From: Acidicapsa dinghuensis
GTDB taxonomy: Bacteria; Acidobacteriota; Terriglobia; Terriglobales; Acidobacteriaceae
Length of the DNA: 64,000 bases
Reading direction: 5' to 3'
Assembly: GCF_025685685.1 (NCBI RefSeq)
Contig: NZ_JAGSYH010000009.1
Coordinates: forward strand, 124,001-188,000
Of this stretch, positions 52,224 through 60,274 are shown one piece after another (within the stretch, counting starts at the first letter, position 1; the number at the start of each line of letters is the position of its first letter). Under the pieces are notes generated by a model, which saw only the letters and a program-made list of their open reading frames with translations, was not told the DNA's origin and made no database searches. Both the position numbers and the translations under genes were made by a program.

Positions 52224-52628
52224 ACCGTCGTCCTCGTCTTTCTTTGCTTCCTCTTGCCGGTTTCGCCTACATCCTTGATGCGGCTGATCTTTCAATGGAT
52301 ATGAGCAATAAGTCTGCCAAAAAACCCAGCCTGCAGGAACTCGGTCTCACTTGCTCTGGGACATAATCTCACGCATTGACACGCAAGAATGTCCGAAAAC
52401 AGAATCGGGGTGTCCGTGTTCGGACACCTGGGCGCGGCATATCCGATCCACCGTTCCGCTTCTCTTGTGCTTACGTCAAGACGGTCTGGTTTGTTCCGAA
52501 GATTTCTGCCTGGACCTTCTATCCGGACCTATTGTCCAGCCGTAATCTGCACGATCTGCTTGTCAAAGCCGGCTACATCCGAGAGACTGGTCGCACTTTA
52601 CTGTTGCGTTCGTTTGCATGGAGGCGGA
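52224..52628. other. Divergent intergenic region between ADOP and serine hydrolase genes
   Basis: 405 bases without a supported gene. It must carry two divergent promoters. The only clear structure is the TGTCCG/CGGACA repeat listed separately. The short readings across it have no family motifs or ribosome-binding sites. Confidence 0.6.
52390..52428. promoter_or_regulatory. TGTCCG-type inverted repeat, candidate operator or hairpin
   Basis: GGTGTCCG (52409-52416) and CGGACACC (52421-52428) form a perfect 8-bp inverted repeat around TGTT. An extra half-site TGTCCG lies at 52390-52395. It is about 200 bases upstream of the serine hydrolase start and 170 from the ADOP start, so it could serve either. 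Confidence 0.5.
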
Positions 52629-54665
52629 ATGCTGCGATCCAGTTCCCGGTTTGCCTTAACCATCTTGCTGTCAGTCTTTTTCTCTGAAATCACGGGAGCG
52701 CCTGCTCTGGCTCAAACCCACACCCCCGCGAATCCGGCACAACCGGCTGCGCCGCTTAAGACAACCCCGGCCACGCCAGCAGCTACGCCCGGACCGGGGC
52801 CGGCCGCGCCTCCACCCGGCAGCCATGCGCTGACTTCGGCTGACCTTGAGGCATTCTTTGACGGCGTCGTACCCCTGCAGCTCGAGCGCAGCGACGTCGT
52901 AGGCGCATCCGTGCTGGTCATGAAAGACGGGCAGACGCTGCTGGAAAAGGGCTATGGCTACGCCGATCTAAAGAACAAGAAAACCGTCGATCCCAACTCA
53001 ACGATCTTCCGTCTGGCATCGATCTCGAAGCTTTTCACCTGGGTCTCCGTGATGCAGCTCGTGGAGCAGGGCAAGCTCAATCTCGACACGGATGTCAATC
53101 AATACCTCGACTTCCAGATCCGTCCCGCATTCAACAAACCCGTCACGCTGCGCAATCTGATGACGCACACCGGCGGTTTTGAGGAGACTGCGGACGATAT
53201 CATCCTGCTGAATCCGAAAGATGCCGTTTCGCTTCGCGATTACCTGATTCACAACCAGCCCATGCGGCTCTTTCCTCCAGGCGAAGTGCCGGCCTACTCC
53301 AACTATGGCGTAGGCCTGGCAAGCTACATCGTGCAGCGCGCCAGCGGACAGCCCTTTGAGCAATACGTACAGCAGCATATTTTCACGCCTCTCGGCATGA
53401 CGCACTCTTCCTTTGAGCAGCCGCTGCCCAAGTCTCTCGCCAACTTGCCCTCCGAGGGCTATCGCGACGACACGACCAAGCCTGCTGTGGGATTCGAGAT
53501 ATTCAATCCTGTCGGTGCAGGCGGAATCTCGTCTTCTGCAGCGGACATGGGCCGCTTTGGCCAGGCGTTGCTTAACGGTGGCTCTCTCGATGGCAAGCAG
53601 ATCCTGAAGCCCGAGACTCTTGCCCTGATGTGGACGCCGCAGTTTCAGGCCAGTCCGCAACTGCCGCCCATCTGCATGGGCTTCTATCAGGACTGGCGCA
53701 ACAATCTGCGCTGGATCGGCCACGAGGGCGATCTGATCGCCTTTCACAGCCTTTTCTTTGTCGAACCCTCACAGAAGCTGGTGCTCTTCGTTTCTTACAA
53801 CTCTGCCGGTGGCGGCGGCCGGCCTCGCCCGGAGATCATCGACATGTTCACGGACCGCTATTTCCCCGGCGCACCGAAGGTCGAGTTTTTAAAGACGCTA
53901 CCGCCGGAGATGAAAGCGATCGAAGGCCGCTATCAGACCACCCGCCGCTCCGACAGCACCAAGATGGCGCTCGGGAATCTCTTCTCACAGCGCTCCCTGA
54001 GCATCAACAAAGACGGTGTGTTGCGCGTATCTGGTTTCCGCGATCTGCGTGAGCACGTCGTCAAGTGGAAAGCCATTGGCAAAGACCTGTGGCAAGCCGA
54101 AGACGATCAGACACGCATCTTCGCCATTCGCGATAGCTCTAATCGCGTCGTGCGCCTTGCGGTTGACTTCCCCGGTGTTCAGATACAACGCGTGCGCTGG
54201 TTTGAAAACAGCAGGCTTGTGCTGCCAATTACTTATGCAAGCATTGGAGTCCTGGCACTTGTTGTTATTGCCTCGATCATTCGGCTGGGGCGCAGGCTTT
54301 TCCTGCACAAGCGCCCGCGCTGGAAGCCACAGCCCGGCACCATATGGCTCACAGCATCGCCTCGCATCGCGGCATGGCTATGGATACTTTTCCTCGCTGC
54401 GATTGTGGGCTATTTCGCGGCCACCAGTGACGATATCTCGATACCCAATCCGCATTGGTACCCGTGGTTTGTGCTTGTTAACTGGGTTGTCGCGGTTATT
54501 CTCGTCTTCAGCTTCTTTACTTTGATCCGAGCGTTTTTCATCTGGACCCGCGCAGACCTGCGCCTGATCACGAAGCTGAAATTCACGATCGTGGCACTGT
54601 CCTGTGTGGTCCTGGGCTGGGTTGCGATCCATTGGAATGTGATCGGCTCGGCCCATCGCATTTAA
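52629..54665 (+). CDS. Beta-lactamase-family serine hydrolase with C-terminal membrane segments
   Basis: 678 residues from ATG 52629, preceded by GGAGG. A signal peptide (about 1-29) leads to an Ala/Pro/Thr-rich linker (30-65) and the class C/PBP4-like catalytic domain. S131-I-S-K134 is the S-x-x-K motif, Y223-S-N225 the Y-x-N motif, and IGHEGDL stands in place of KTG. A beta domain follows (about 420-510), then four hydrophobic helices from about residue 530 to the end. Such proteins hydrolyse esters or D-amino peptides at the cell surface and are usually not true beta-lactamases. The C-terminal anchor is an unusual addition. It converges with the anti-sigma gene after 18 bases. Confidence 0.88.
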   Translation: MLRSSSRFALTILLSVFFSEITGAPALAQTHTPANPAQPAAPLKTTPATPAATPGPGPAAPPPGSHALTSADLEAFFDGVVPLQLERSDVVGASVLVMKDGQTLLEKGYGYADLKNKKTVDPNSTIFRLASISKLFTWVSVMQLVEQGKLNLDTDVNQYLDFQIRPAFNKPVTLRNLMTHTGGFEETADDIILLNPKDAVSLRDYLIHNQPMRLFPPGEVPAYSNYGVGLASYIVQRASGQPFEQYVQQHIFTPLGMTHSSFEQPLPKSLANLPSEGYRDDTTKPAVGFEIFNPVGAGGISSSAADMGRFGQALLNGGSLDGKQILKPETLALMWTPQFQASPQLPPICMGFYQDWRNNLRWIGHEGDLIAFHSLFFVEPSQKLVLFVSYNSAGGGGRPRPEIIDMFTDRYFPGAPKVEFLKTLPPEMKAIEGRYQTTRRSDSTKMALGNLFSQRSLSINKDGVLRVSGFRDLREHVVKWKAIGKDLWQAEDDQTRIFAIRDSSNRVVRLAVDFPGVQIQRVRWFENSRLVLPITYASIGVLALVVIASIIRLGRRLFLHKRPRWKPQPGTIWLTASPRIAAWLWILFLAAIVGYFAATSDDISIPNPHWYPWFVLVNWVVAVILVFSFFTLIRAFFIWTRADLRLITKLKFTIVALSCVVLGWVAIHWNVIGSAHRI

Positions 54666-54683
54666 CTTTTTTGACGGCGTCGT

Positions 54684-55211
54684 TTATTCCTTCTCAGATG
54701 CGAAGAAGTAAACGACTCCGCCCATGATCGCCAGCAGCACAAGGCCAATCGTCAGCGAAACAGCGTTCATCTCCGGCTTGAACCATCCGGTCGCACCAGA
54801 GGGCCATAGCGCCTTCCAGTCAAATGCGGATGACTGTGCCGCGCTGGCAAGCCAGCTCTTCCACGGAATGCCTTGTCGCAGCTCCGTGTAGACAAACAAC
54901 CCCGCAAGACAAAGCGTAGCGGCAAATGCGAGGATCTGCGCCACGATAATTGGCCGGTTGATACGCTCAACCGCTGCATTGCGTTTGCGCAACTGCGCAC
55001 GCCACCAGATCACGCCAGCAGACGGCAACTGCGCCTGCGCCATGCTTGCGCCACGAGCCTTGCGAAAGGCCTGCGAAACAAGAATCTGATCGGCGCAGGA
55101 ACGGCACGCCTCGGCGTGCTCACACAGATCGGCAGGTGCAGCCTGCGGCCAGTGGCCCAGCGCAAGCAGCCGCTTGATCTCCGCTTCGTGTGTGCAGTTG
55201 CGAACGATCAT
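54684..55211 (-). CDS. Anti-sigma factor with zinc-binding ZAS-like motif and two membrane segments
   Basis: 175 residues. The N-terminal HEAEIKRLLA...CEHAEACRSCADQ contains H-x3-C-x2-C, the zinc-binding anti-sigma (ZAS) signature. Two hydrophobic helices follow (IIVAQILAFAATLCLAGLFVY and VSLTIGLVLLAIMGGVVYFF). It would bind the ECF sigma factor at the inner membrane. Its start overlaps the sigma gene's end by 4 bases (ATGA), so the two are translationally coupled. The length and the extra-helical spacer differ from the single-helix RsrA type. Confidence 0.85.
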   Translation of the reverse strand: MIVRNCTHEAEIKRLLALGHWPQAAPADLCEHAEACRSCADQILVSQAFRKARGASMAQAQLPSAGVIWWRAQLRKRNAAVERINRPIIVAQILAFAATLCLAGLFVYTELRQGIPWKSWLASAAQSSAFDWKALWPSGATGWFKPEMNAVSLTIGLVLLAIMGGVVYFFASEKE

Positions 55212-55933
55212 GGCAGCCTCCTTACGTTGGATTCCGCAACTGGTTGCTCTGCTTCACGCAGCAGCTTCGCGATCTTATGGCGCGCGCGAAACAGGAGTAG
55301 CCGTATGCTTGCGGACGCCAGCCCCGTGACCTCGGCGATCTCCTTATGGGAATAACCCTCTGCATGAGCCAGCCAGAGAAGTTGGCGTTCGCGCGGTTTC
55401 ATTTGGTTGAGCGCCGGGGTGAGTGCTGCAACCTCGTCGTAGGTATCGTCTGCGCCGTTCGTTGAGAAAAACTCTTCGGGAACCTCTTCAATCGATGTAG
55501 TGCGTGGACGCCGCCAGTGATCGCGCAACAGGTTGCTACCGATGCGAAACAGATATCGACGACCAGCAATTTCGCCTTCTTCTACCAGCGGAGACCGCGC
55601 AGCGGTAAGAAACCGCACAAAGCTCTCCTGCACCAGGTCGTCCGCCAAAGCGGGATCGCCCGAAACGCGCGCCAGATAGGCCCAAAGCCCGCGCGCCGAA
55701 CGCTCATAAAAACCAGCGAACGCGTCACTATCCATGGCAAGGCCGGCGCGCAGCACGGCATCTTGTGCCGGCTGCGCCGCTTCGCCTGTCAGCGACTTCG
55801 GAAGTATCGTTTCCCAGAGCATCTCTTGCGTCTCTCTTACTGTCTCTCCGGCTGATCCTGAGCCTGTTACCGATTCGAGCTTTGGGGGAGGAATCTGCTG
55901 CGCTTCCGCTTGCGAAATCCCATCCGGCTGCAT
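55208..55933 (-). CDS. ECF-family RNA polymerase sigma factor
   Basis: 241 residues from ATG 55933; the ATG at 55732 is an alternative that would drop a long Ser/Glu-rich leader. Region 2: GLWAYLARVSGDPALADDLVQESFVRFL, with the -10 recognition part RRYLFRIGSNLLRDHWRR. Region 4: MKPRERQLLWLAHAEGYSHKEIAEVTGLASASIRLLLFRARHKIAKLL, a helix-turn-helix that reads -35. There is no region 1.1 or 3, so it is an ECF sigma. It is sandwiched between the anti-sigma gene (4-base overlap) and a membrane protein gene (6-base gap). The leader of about 67 residues before region 2 is longer than usual. Confidence 0.93.
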   Translation of the reverse strand: MQPDGISQAEAQQIPPPKLESVTGSGSAGETVRETQEMLWETILPKSLTGEAAQPAQDAVLRAGLAMDSDAFAGFYERSARGLWAYLARVSGDPALADDLVQESFVRFLTAARSPLVEEGEIAGRRYLFRIGSNLLRDHWRRPRTTSIEEVPEEFFSTNGADDTYDEVAALTPALNQMKPRERQLLWLAHAEGYSHKEIAEVTGLASASIRLLLFRARHKIAKLLREAEQPVAESNVRRLP

Positions 55934-55939
55934 CCCGGA

Positions 55940-56995
55940 TCACTGCCGCTCTCTAGGCTCATACGGAGCGCCGAGTCCATGCGTTCCATTTGCCCGATCC
56001 GGCATGAGCCCTAGCCGCGCAGCCAGAACCCAGGTAATCCCTGCGGACAGGATAAACCCGATTCCCGGCATCAGGAAGATCGTTCCCAGCACCAGCATGG
56101 AAGTCTGAAAGTCCGGCTCTGTTCTCGCGCCTCGCAGCAGCATGAATCCAGCACCAAGCAGCGCCATCACCACGCCGATCTGGATCGGTGTCAACACTCG
56201 CGCCACGGCGTTCGGCATGCGCTGTTCCGAGACAAAATCCATGGCAATCGGCGATGCCTCCAGGAACCGTTTGCCCGCGTCGGTGCCCATATAGCCCAGC
56301 AGCTCCTGGTTGGAACTGAAGCGCTCGATGATGCGAGAATGCACGTCGGCGTTCTGCTTGAAGATGCGCGCCCAGCGGCGATTCTCGACAAAGAACTTGG
56401 TGAGCCACAGCAGCGCTCCGATCACGCAAACCATCACAATCATCGGCGTGATGTCGCTCACGAGATTCGCGGCGACGGACGGTCCAGGGCGCATCTCCGG
56501 CAGGTCAGGCCACACTTCGTGTTCGAGTGCTTCGTCGGGCCGGCCATCGGCGTGCATGTGGGTAAACAGGTAGTAATCAGGATTCAACCCCACCTCAGGG
56601 TGGTTCTCCAGAAACTGCGCCAGTTGAGGGTTATTCGCCCGCACATACTCTTTGTCCGAAAGCAACGAAGGATCGCGCGCCACCACGCTCGTTAGCTTTG
56701 GGCTCAACTTCAGCAGATGAATCAGCTCTTCCTGCGTTGCCTCCACATCTTTGTCGGAGGTCACGGCAACCTGCGCAGCCGGATGTTGCGAAACCTGCGG
56801 CCGCTCCGGGACTTGCGCCAGAGCGATACCCGTCCCCATCACGGCGCACATGGCGGCTGCGCCAATCCCTCTCATTTTCCAAACTTTCTTCCCAGGCAAA
56901 AAAAGGCCGGAACCTCCGTTTCCCATTCCGGCATCCCGGCTCTCGCAAAACCCATCCATTTTTTCGTTCTGAACCTGTACCATTGGCATCCTCAT
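55940..56995 (-). CDS. Membrane protein of unknown function, first gene of the sigma/anti-sigma unit
   Basis: 351 residues if the first ATG (56995, AGG 5 bases upstream) is used; ATG 56875 (MRGIGAAAMCAVMG) would give a more normal signal peptide. A periplasmic segment (about 60-165) reads EELIHLLKLSPKLTSVVARDPSLLSDKEYVRANNPQLAQFLENHPEV. A helix follows (about 180-200), a cytosolic part, and two more helices at 270-320. I recognise no characterised family. The N-terminal segment with its repeated short helices could sense or bind something in the periplasm. Its gene precedes the ECF sigma gene by 6 bases, so a signalling role alongside that sigma factor is inferred. Confidence 0.72.
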   Translation of the reverse strand: MRMPMVQVQNEKMDGFCESRDAGMGNGGSGLFLPGKKVWKMRGIGAAAMCAVMGTGIALAQVPERPQVSQHPAAQVAVTSDKDVEATQEELIHLLKLSPKLTSVVARDPSLLSDKEYVRANNPQLAQFLENHPEVGLNPDYYLFTHMHADGRPDEALEHEVWPDLPEMRPGPSVAANLVSDITPMIVMVCVIGALLWLTKFFVENRRWARIFKQNADVHSRIIERFSSNQELLGYMGTDAGKRFLEASPIAMDFVSEQRMPNAVARVLTPIQIGVVMALLGAGFMLLRGARTEPDFQTSMLVLGTIFLMPGIGFILSAGITWVLAARLGLMPDRANGTHGLGAPYEPRERQ

Positions 56996-57141
56996 TTCGC
57001 CTGTCTCGTATCTCGGGGCTTCTCACCCCGATTGCTTTCTCAGCGTTGTCTGCCAATACAACGGCTCCCGTGGAAAGCGGTTAACAACATGGAGAAAATT
57101 TCCCTTCGCGCGTTTTGCACCCTGCGGCTTCATACCTTTCT

Positions 57142-57194
57142 CTTGACATACCCATACTTCTAGGCATAACTTGACTCATACCAAGTTTTCTAGG
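57142..57194 (+). promoter_or_regulatory. Promoter with tandem PadR-type sites, second ADOP array
   Basis: TTGACA (57143-57148) and ATAACT (57166-57171) are 17 bases apart and make a near-consensus promoter. The words CTTGAC, CATAC and TTCTAGG occur twice, in the same order, with a period of about 24-30 bases (57142/57170, 57153/57177, 57158/57188). It reads as a duplicated promoter-operator. TAGG words also mark the first array's promoter. Confidence 0.55.
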
Positions 57195-57238
57195 GGTAGG
57201 CGCATCCTATACAGCGGCTATTCCGGGGAGTTTCCGCA

Positions 57239-57565
57239 TTGGCTCGCAATGATCTTCAGGGTTCGCTCGACCTGCTTGTTCTCAAATCGCTGGCGCAGAT
57301 GGGCGAGATGCACGGCTACGGCATCGTGCTCCACATCCAGCGCGCTTCTGACTCGCTGCTCAGCGTGGAGGAAGGCTCGCTTTATCCGGCACTGCACCGC
57401 ATGGAGCAAAGCGGCTGGATCAGCTCCGCATGGGCGCTGACTGAGACTCGGCGCAAGGCGAAGTATTACAAGCTCACCACCGCAGGCCGCAAACAGCTAG
57501 AAGACGCAGAGGCCAGCTTCGAGCAGCTCGTCAAAGGCGTCCGCGCCATGCTGCGCTACGCGTAA
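57239..57565 (+). CDS. PadR-family transcriptional regulator (head of ADOP array 2)
   Basis: 108 residues from an unusual TTG start at 57239: GGGGAG stands 8 bases before it, and no in-frame ATG precedes the conserved block NDLQGSLDLLVLKSLAQMGEMHGYGIVLHIQ. The recognition region SLLSVEEGSLYPALHRMEQSGWISSAWA and the wing RRKAKYYKLTTAGRKQLE are standard PadR. The first array's PadR has the same layout (GTLDLMVLKTL, GTIYPALLRLEQRGW), so the two regulators are paralogues. It is 15 bases before the next ADOP gene and probably controls the array. Confidence 0.9.
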   Translation: MARNDLQGSLDLLVLKSLAQMGEMHGYGIVLHIQRASDSLLSVEEGSLYPALHRMEQSGWISSAWALTETRRKAKYYKLTTAGRKQLEDAEASFEQLVKGVRAMLRYA

Positions 57566-57580
57566 ACGGAGAAGCACACG

Positions 57581-60256
57581 ATGAGCCTCTTCAACCGACT
57601 CGCCAATCTCTTCCGCCGCGACAAGTTGCAGCGCGAAATCGAAGCGGAGCTCGCAGCTCATCTCGCCATGCGCAGCGAGGACAACCGCGCCGCCGGTATG
57701 TCTCTGCGAGAGGCACAGCTAGACGCGCGGCGGCGGTTCGGAAGCCTCACGGCAATAGGCGAGAGAATCGTTGCCGCGGATGCCGCGCTTGCCCTTGATC
57801 GTCTCGGTGGCGATCTGCGTTATGCGTTGCGTCAATTGCGCAAGTCGCCCGGCTTCACGGTAACCGTTGTCCTCACTCTGGCTCTGAGTATCGGCGCAAC
57901 CGCTGCTATCTTCAGCGCAGTCGAAGCTGTACTGCTGCGCCCACTGCCCTTCGAGAATCCTGATCGACTCGTTGTGGTGTGGCAATCCGATCCCGCGCAC
58001 CCTGGTACTGGCGCATTCTTTAACAGCTACCGGGAGTTTGAAGTTTGGAAAGAACACAGCCGCAGCTTCGAAAAGCTAACCGCGCTCACCTGGGCCGGCA
58101 AGCATGCCAAAACCCTTTTCTGGCATAACAAGCCCATCGACGTCTTTACTGTCCCGGTAAGCACCGACTTCTTCGGGATGCTCGGCGTAACCGCACAGAT
58201 CGGCCGCACCTTTGCGCCGTCCGATCTCAGCAATAGCTGCACCCTTGTGCTCGCGTATCCCTTTTGGCAGCAGAAACTCGGTGAGCCTAAAGACATCGTG
58301 GGCCAAAGCCTCGCCTACGGCAATACTCAATGCCAGATCATAGGCGTCATGCCCAGAAGCTTTGCCTTCTATCCCATGCAAACCGCCGCGTGGTCGCTGA
58401 TAACGCCGCAAAGCGAGTTTGTAGAAAAACCCTGGGGAACCATGACTGGCGCGTTTGGCCTGCTCAAACCAGGCGTCACGCGCCAAGCGGCCGTAGCCGA
58501 ACTGACAGCACTCGAAAACACCGTGCTGCCGGAAGCTCCGAGTGAGTTGAGAATCATGCGCAACTGGAAGCCGGTCGTCCTCGACCTGCAATCCAATTTC
58601 ACTTGGCTCGCAGGCCGCAGTTTGCGCCAGGGTTTGTGGCTCCTCCTCGGCGCATCCGGCCTCATCTTGCTCATGTCCACGGTTAATGTCAGCGGCCTGC
58701 TTCTTGGCCGAGGCATCGAACGCGAGCGGGAGATGGCCGTACGTGCCGCGCTTGGCTCCGGGCGCAGGCGCCTTATCGCCCAAGCCCTGACGGAGTCAGC
58801 GCTGCTTGCTTTCTTCGGCACCTCCGCCGGCCTTGTGCTTGCATGGAGCCTCATCCGCTGGTTCCGAGCCATCAATCCCATCGAATTGCCTCCGGGCAGT
58901 GCTGTCACCCTCGACTGGCGCGTGCTTGCCTTCACAACAGCTACGGGCATCTTCTCTGCCGTTGCCTTTGGACTTTATCCTGCCTGGCGCGGCTCGCGTA
59001 TCGATCTCAATAGCGCCCTCAAATCTAGCGGCCACGCGCACAGTCCTGCGGCCTCGGCGCAGCGCGTCGCCAAATGGATGGTCGTCGCGCAGGTAGCGCT
59101 TTCCATGGTTCTTGTCACCGGCGCGAGCTTGTTCGCAGAAAGCCTGTGGAAGTTCATGTCCACCGAGCTCGGATATCGTACTCAGCACCTCTTCACTGCG
59201 CGTCTCAATCTTCCTTCGAGTCCTCTGTCGGATCGCTATACCGATCAGGCCTCCCGTGAGCGCTTCGCAAGCAATCTCGAAGCTGAGCTCACAGCTCTTC
59301 CCGGCATCAAATCCGTCGCTCTTGGCTCGGACTTCATACCGATGGATGGTGAGGGCCTTTCCATTGAGGGCGATGCAGCCACATCCAACGGCTCAGACAG
59401 CGCGGTCGCGCAGTATGTCAGCCCGCGGTTCTTCTCAACGATGCAGATTCCACTACTCCGCGGCAGAGTCTTTGATGTAGGCGACCGCGAGCACACGCAA
59501 CCAGTCGTCATCGTCAACCAGGCCTTCGTCAATAAATACTTCCCTGGCAAGGATCCAATCGGCCGCGCTATTAAGCTCGCCCCCGCTGGCGACTCCACCA
59601 AACCGTGGATGAGCATCATCGGCATAGCCGGAGATGTCAAAACCACGACAATCTTTCGCGACATGGTTTACGAAGAGTCACCATCCATCTACGTTCCACT
59701 AGCCCAGTCCACACCCGCGTCCCTTGCGTTCATGCTCGCCGGAGAGGAGAACGATCTCGCGCTTGCGAGCCAGATACAGCAACTGCTCTCTCATCTTGAC
59801 CGCAGTCTTCTACTCTCCGACATCGACGGTCTACACGAGGAGCACATCTCCGATCTCAGACAACCGCGCTTCCGCACTGTGCTCTTTGCCAGTTTTGCAG
59901 GGCTTGCTCTGGTGCTCGCACTTGTAGGTTTGTGCGGCGTACTCACGCAGCTCATCGTGCGCCGCCGACGAGAGATTGGCGTGCGCATGGCCCTGGGCGC
60001 AAATCGCGAGAGCATCCTGAGCAGCGTTCTCAGGCAGGCATGCGTCATGACGACCGCAGGAGTTGCAATCGGTGCATTTTGCGCAGTGGCAGAAGTGCGC
60101 CTGATCCACTCACTGCTTTATGAAATTCGCGCATGGGGCGTAGCGGAGTTTGCCTGCGCTGCTGCTGCTTTGCTGATCGTAGCGCTTGCTGCCGCATGGT
60201 TCCCGGCGCGCCGCGCCGCGTCAATCGACCCCATGGAAGCCTTGCGCTCAGAGTAA
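57581..60256 (+). CDS. ADOP-type duplicated permease (array 2, gene 1)
   Basis: 891 residues. Prefix RRDKLQREIEAELAAHLAMRSEDNRAAGMSLREAQ, helix 1 SPGFTVTVVLTLALSIGATAAIFS, MacB_PCD, first FtsX loop GIEREREMAVRAALGSGRRR, second MacB_PCD, second FtsX loop RRRREIGVRMALGANRE, end IDPMEALRSE. No ATPase adjoins. The first 36 or so codons of the prefix are almost the same at base level as in the next gene, while the rest of the two genes is well diverged. GGAG precedes the ATG by 9 bases. Confidence 0.93.
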   Translation: MSLFNRLANLFRRDKLQREIEAELAAHLAMRSEDNRAAGMSLREAQLDARRRFGSLTAIGERIVAADAALALDRLGGDLRYALRQLRKSPGFTVTVVLTLALSIGATAAIFSAVEAVLLRPLPFENPDRLVVVWQSDPAHPGTGAFFNSYREFEVWKEHSRSFEKLTALTWAGKHAKTLFWHNKPIDVFTVPVSTDFFGMLGVTAQIGRTFAPSDLSNSCTLVLAYPFWQQKLGEPKDIVGQSLAYGNTQCQIIGVMPRSFAFYPMQTAAWSLITPQSEFVEKPWGTMTGAFGLLKPGVTRQAAVAELTALENTVLPEAPSELRIMRNWKPVVLDLQSNFTWLAGRSLRQGLWLLLGASGLILLMSTVNVSGLLLGRGIEREREMAVRAALGSGRRRLIAQALTESALLAFFGTSAGLVLAWSLIRWFRAINPIELPPGSAVTLDWRVLAFTTATGIFSAVAFGLYPAWRGSRIDLNSALKSSGHAHSPAASAQRVAKWMVVAQVALSMVLVTGASLFAESLWKFMSTELGYRTQHLFTARLNLPSSPLSDRYTDQASRERFASNLEAELTALPGIKSVALGSDFIPMDGEGLSIEGDAATSNGSDSAVAQYVSPRFFSTMQIPLLRGRVFDVGDREHTQPVVIVNQAFVNKYFPGKDPIGRAIKLAPAGDSTKPWMSIIGIAGDVKTTTIFRDMVYEESPSIYVPLAQSTPASLAFMLAGEENDLALASQIQQLLSHLDRSLLLSDIDGLHEEHISDLRQPRFRTVLFASFAGLALVLALVGLCGVLTQLIVRRRREIGVRMALGANRESILSSVLRQACVMTTAGVAIGAFCAVAEVRLIHSLLYEIRAWGVAEFACAAAALLIVALAAAWFPARRAASIDPMEALRSE

Positions 60257-60274
60257 GCAATCGGAGAAATCATC

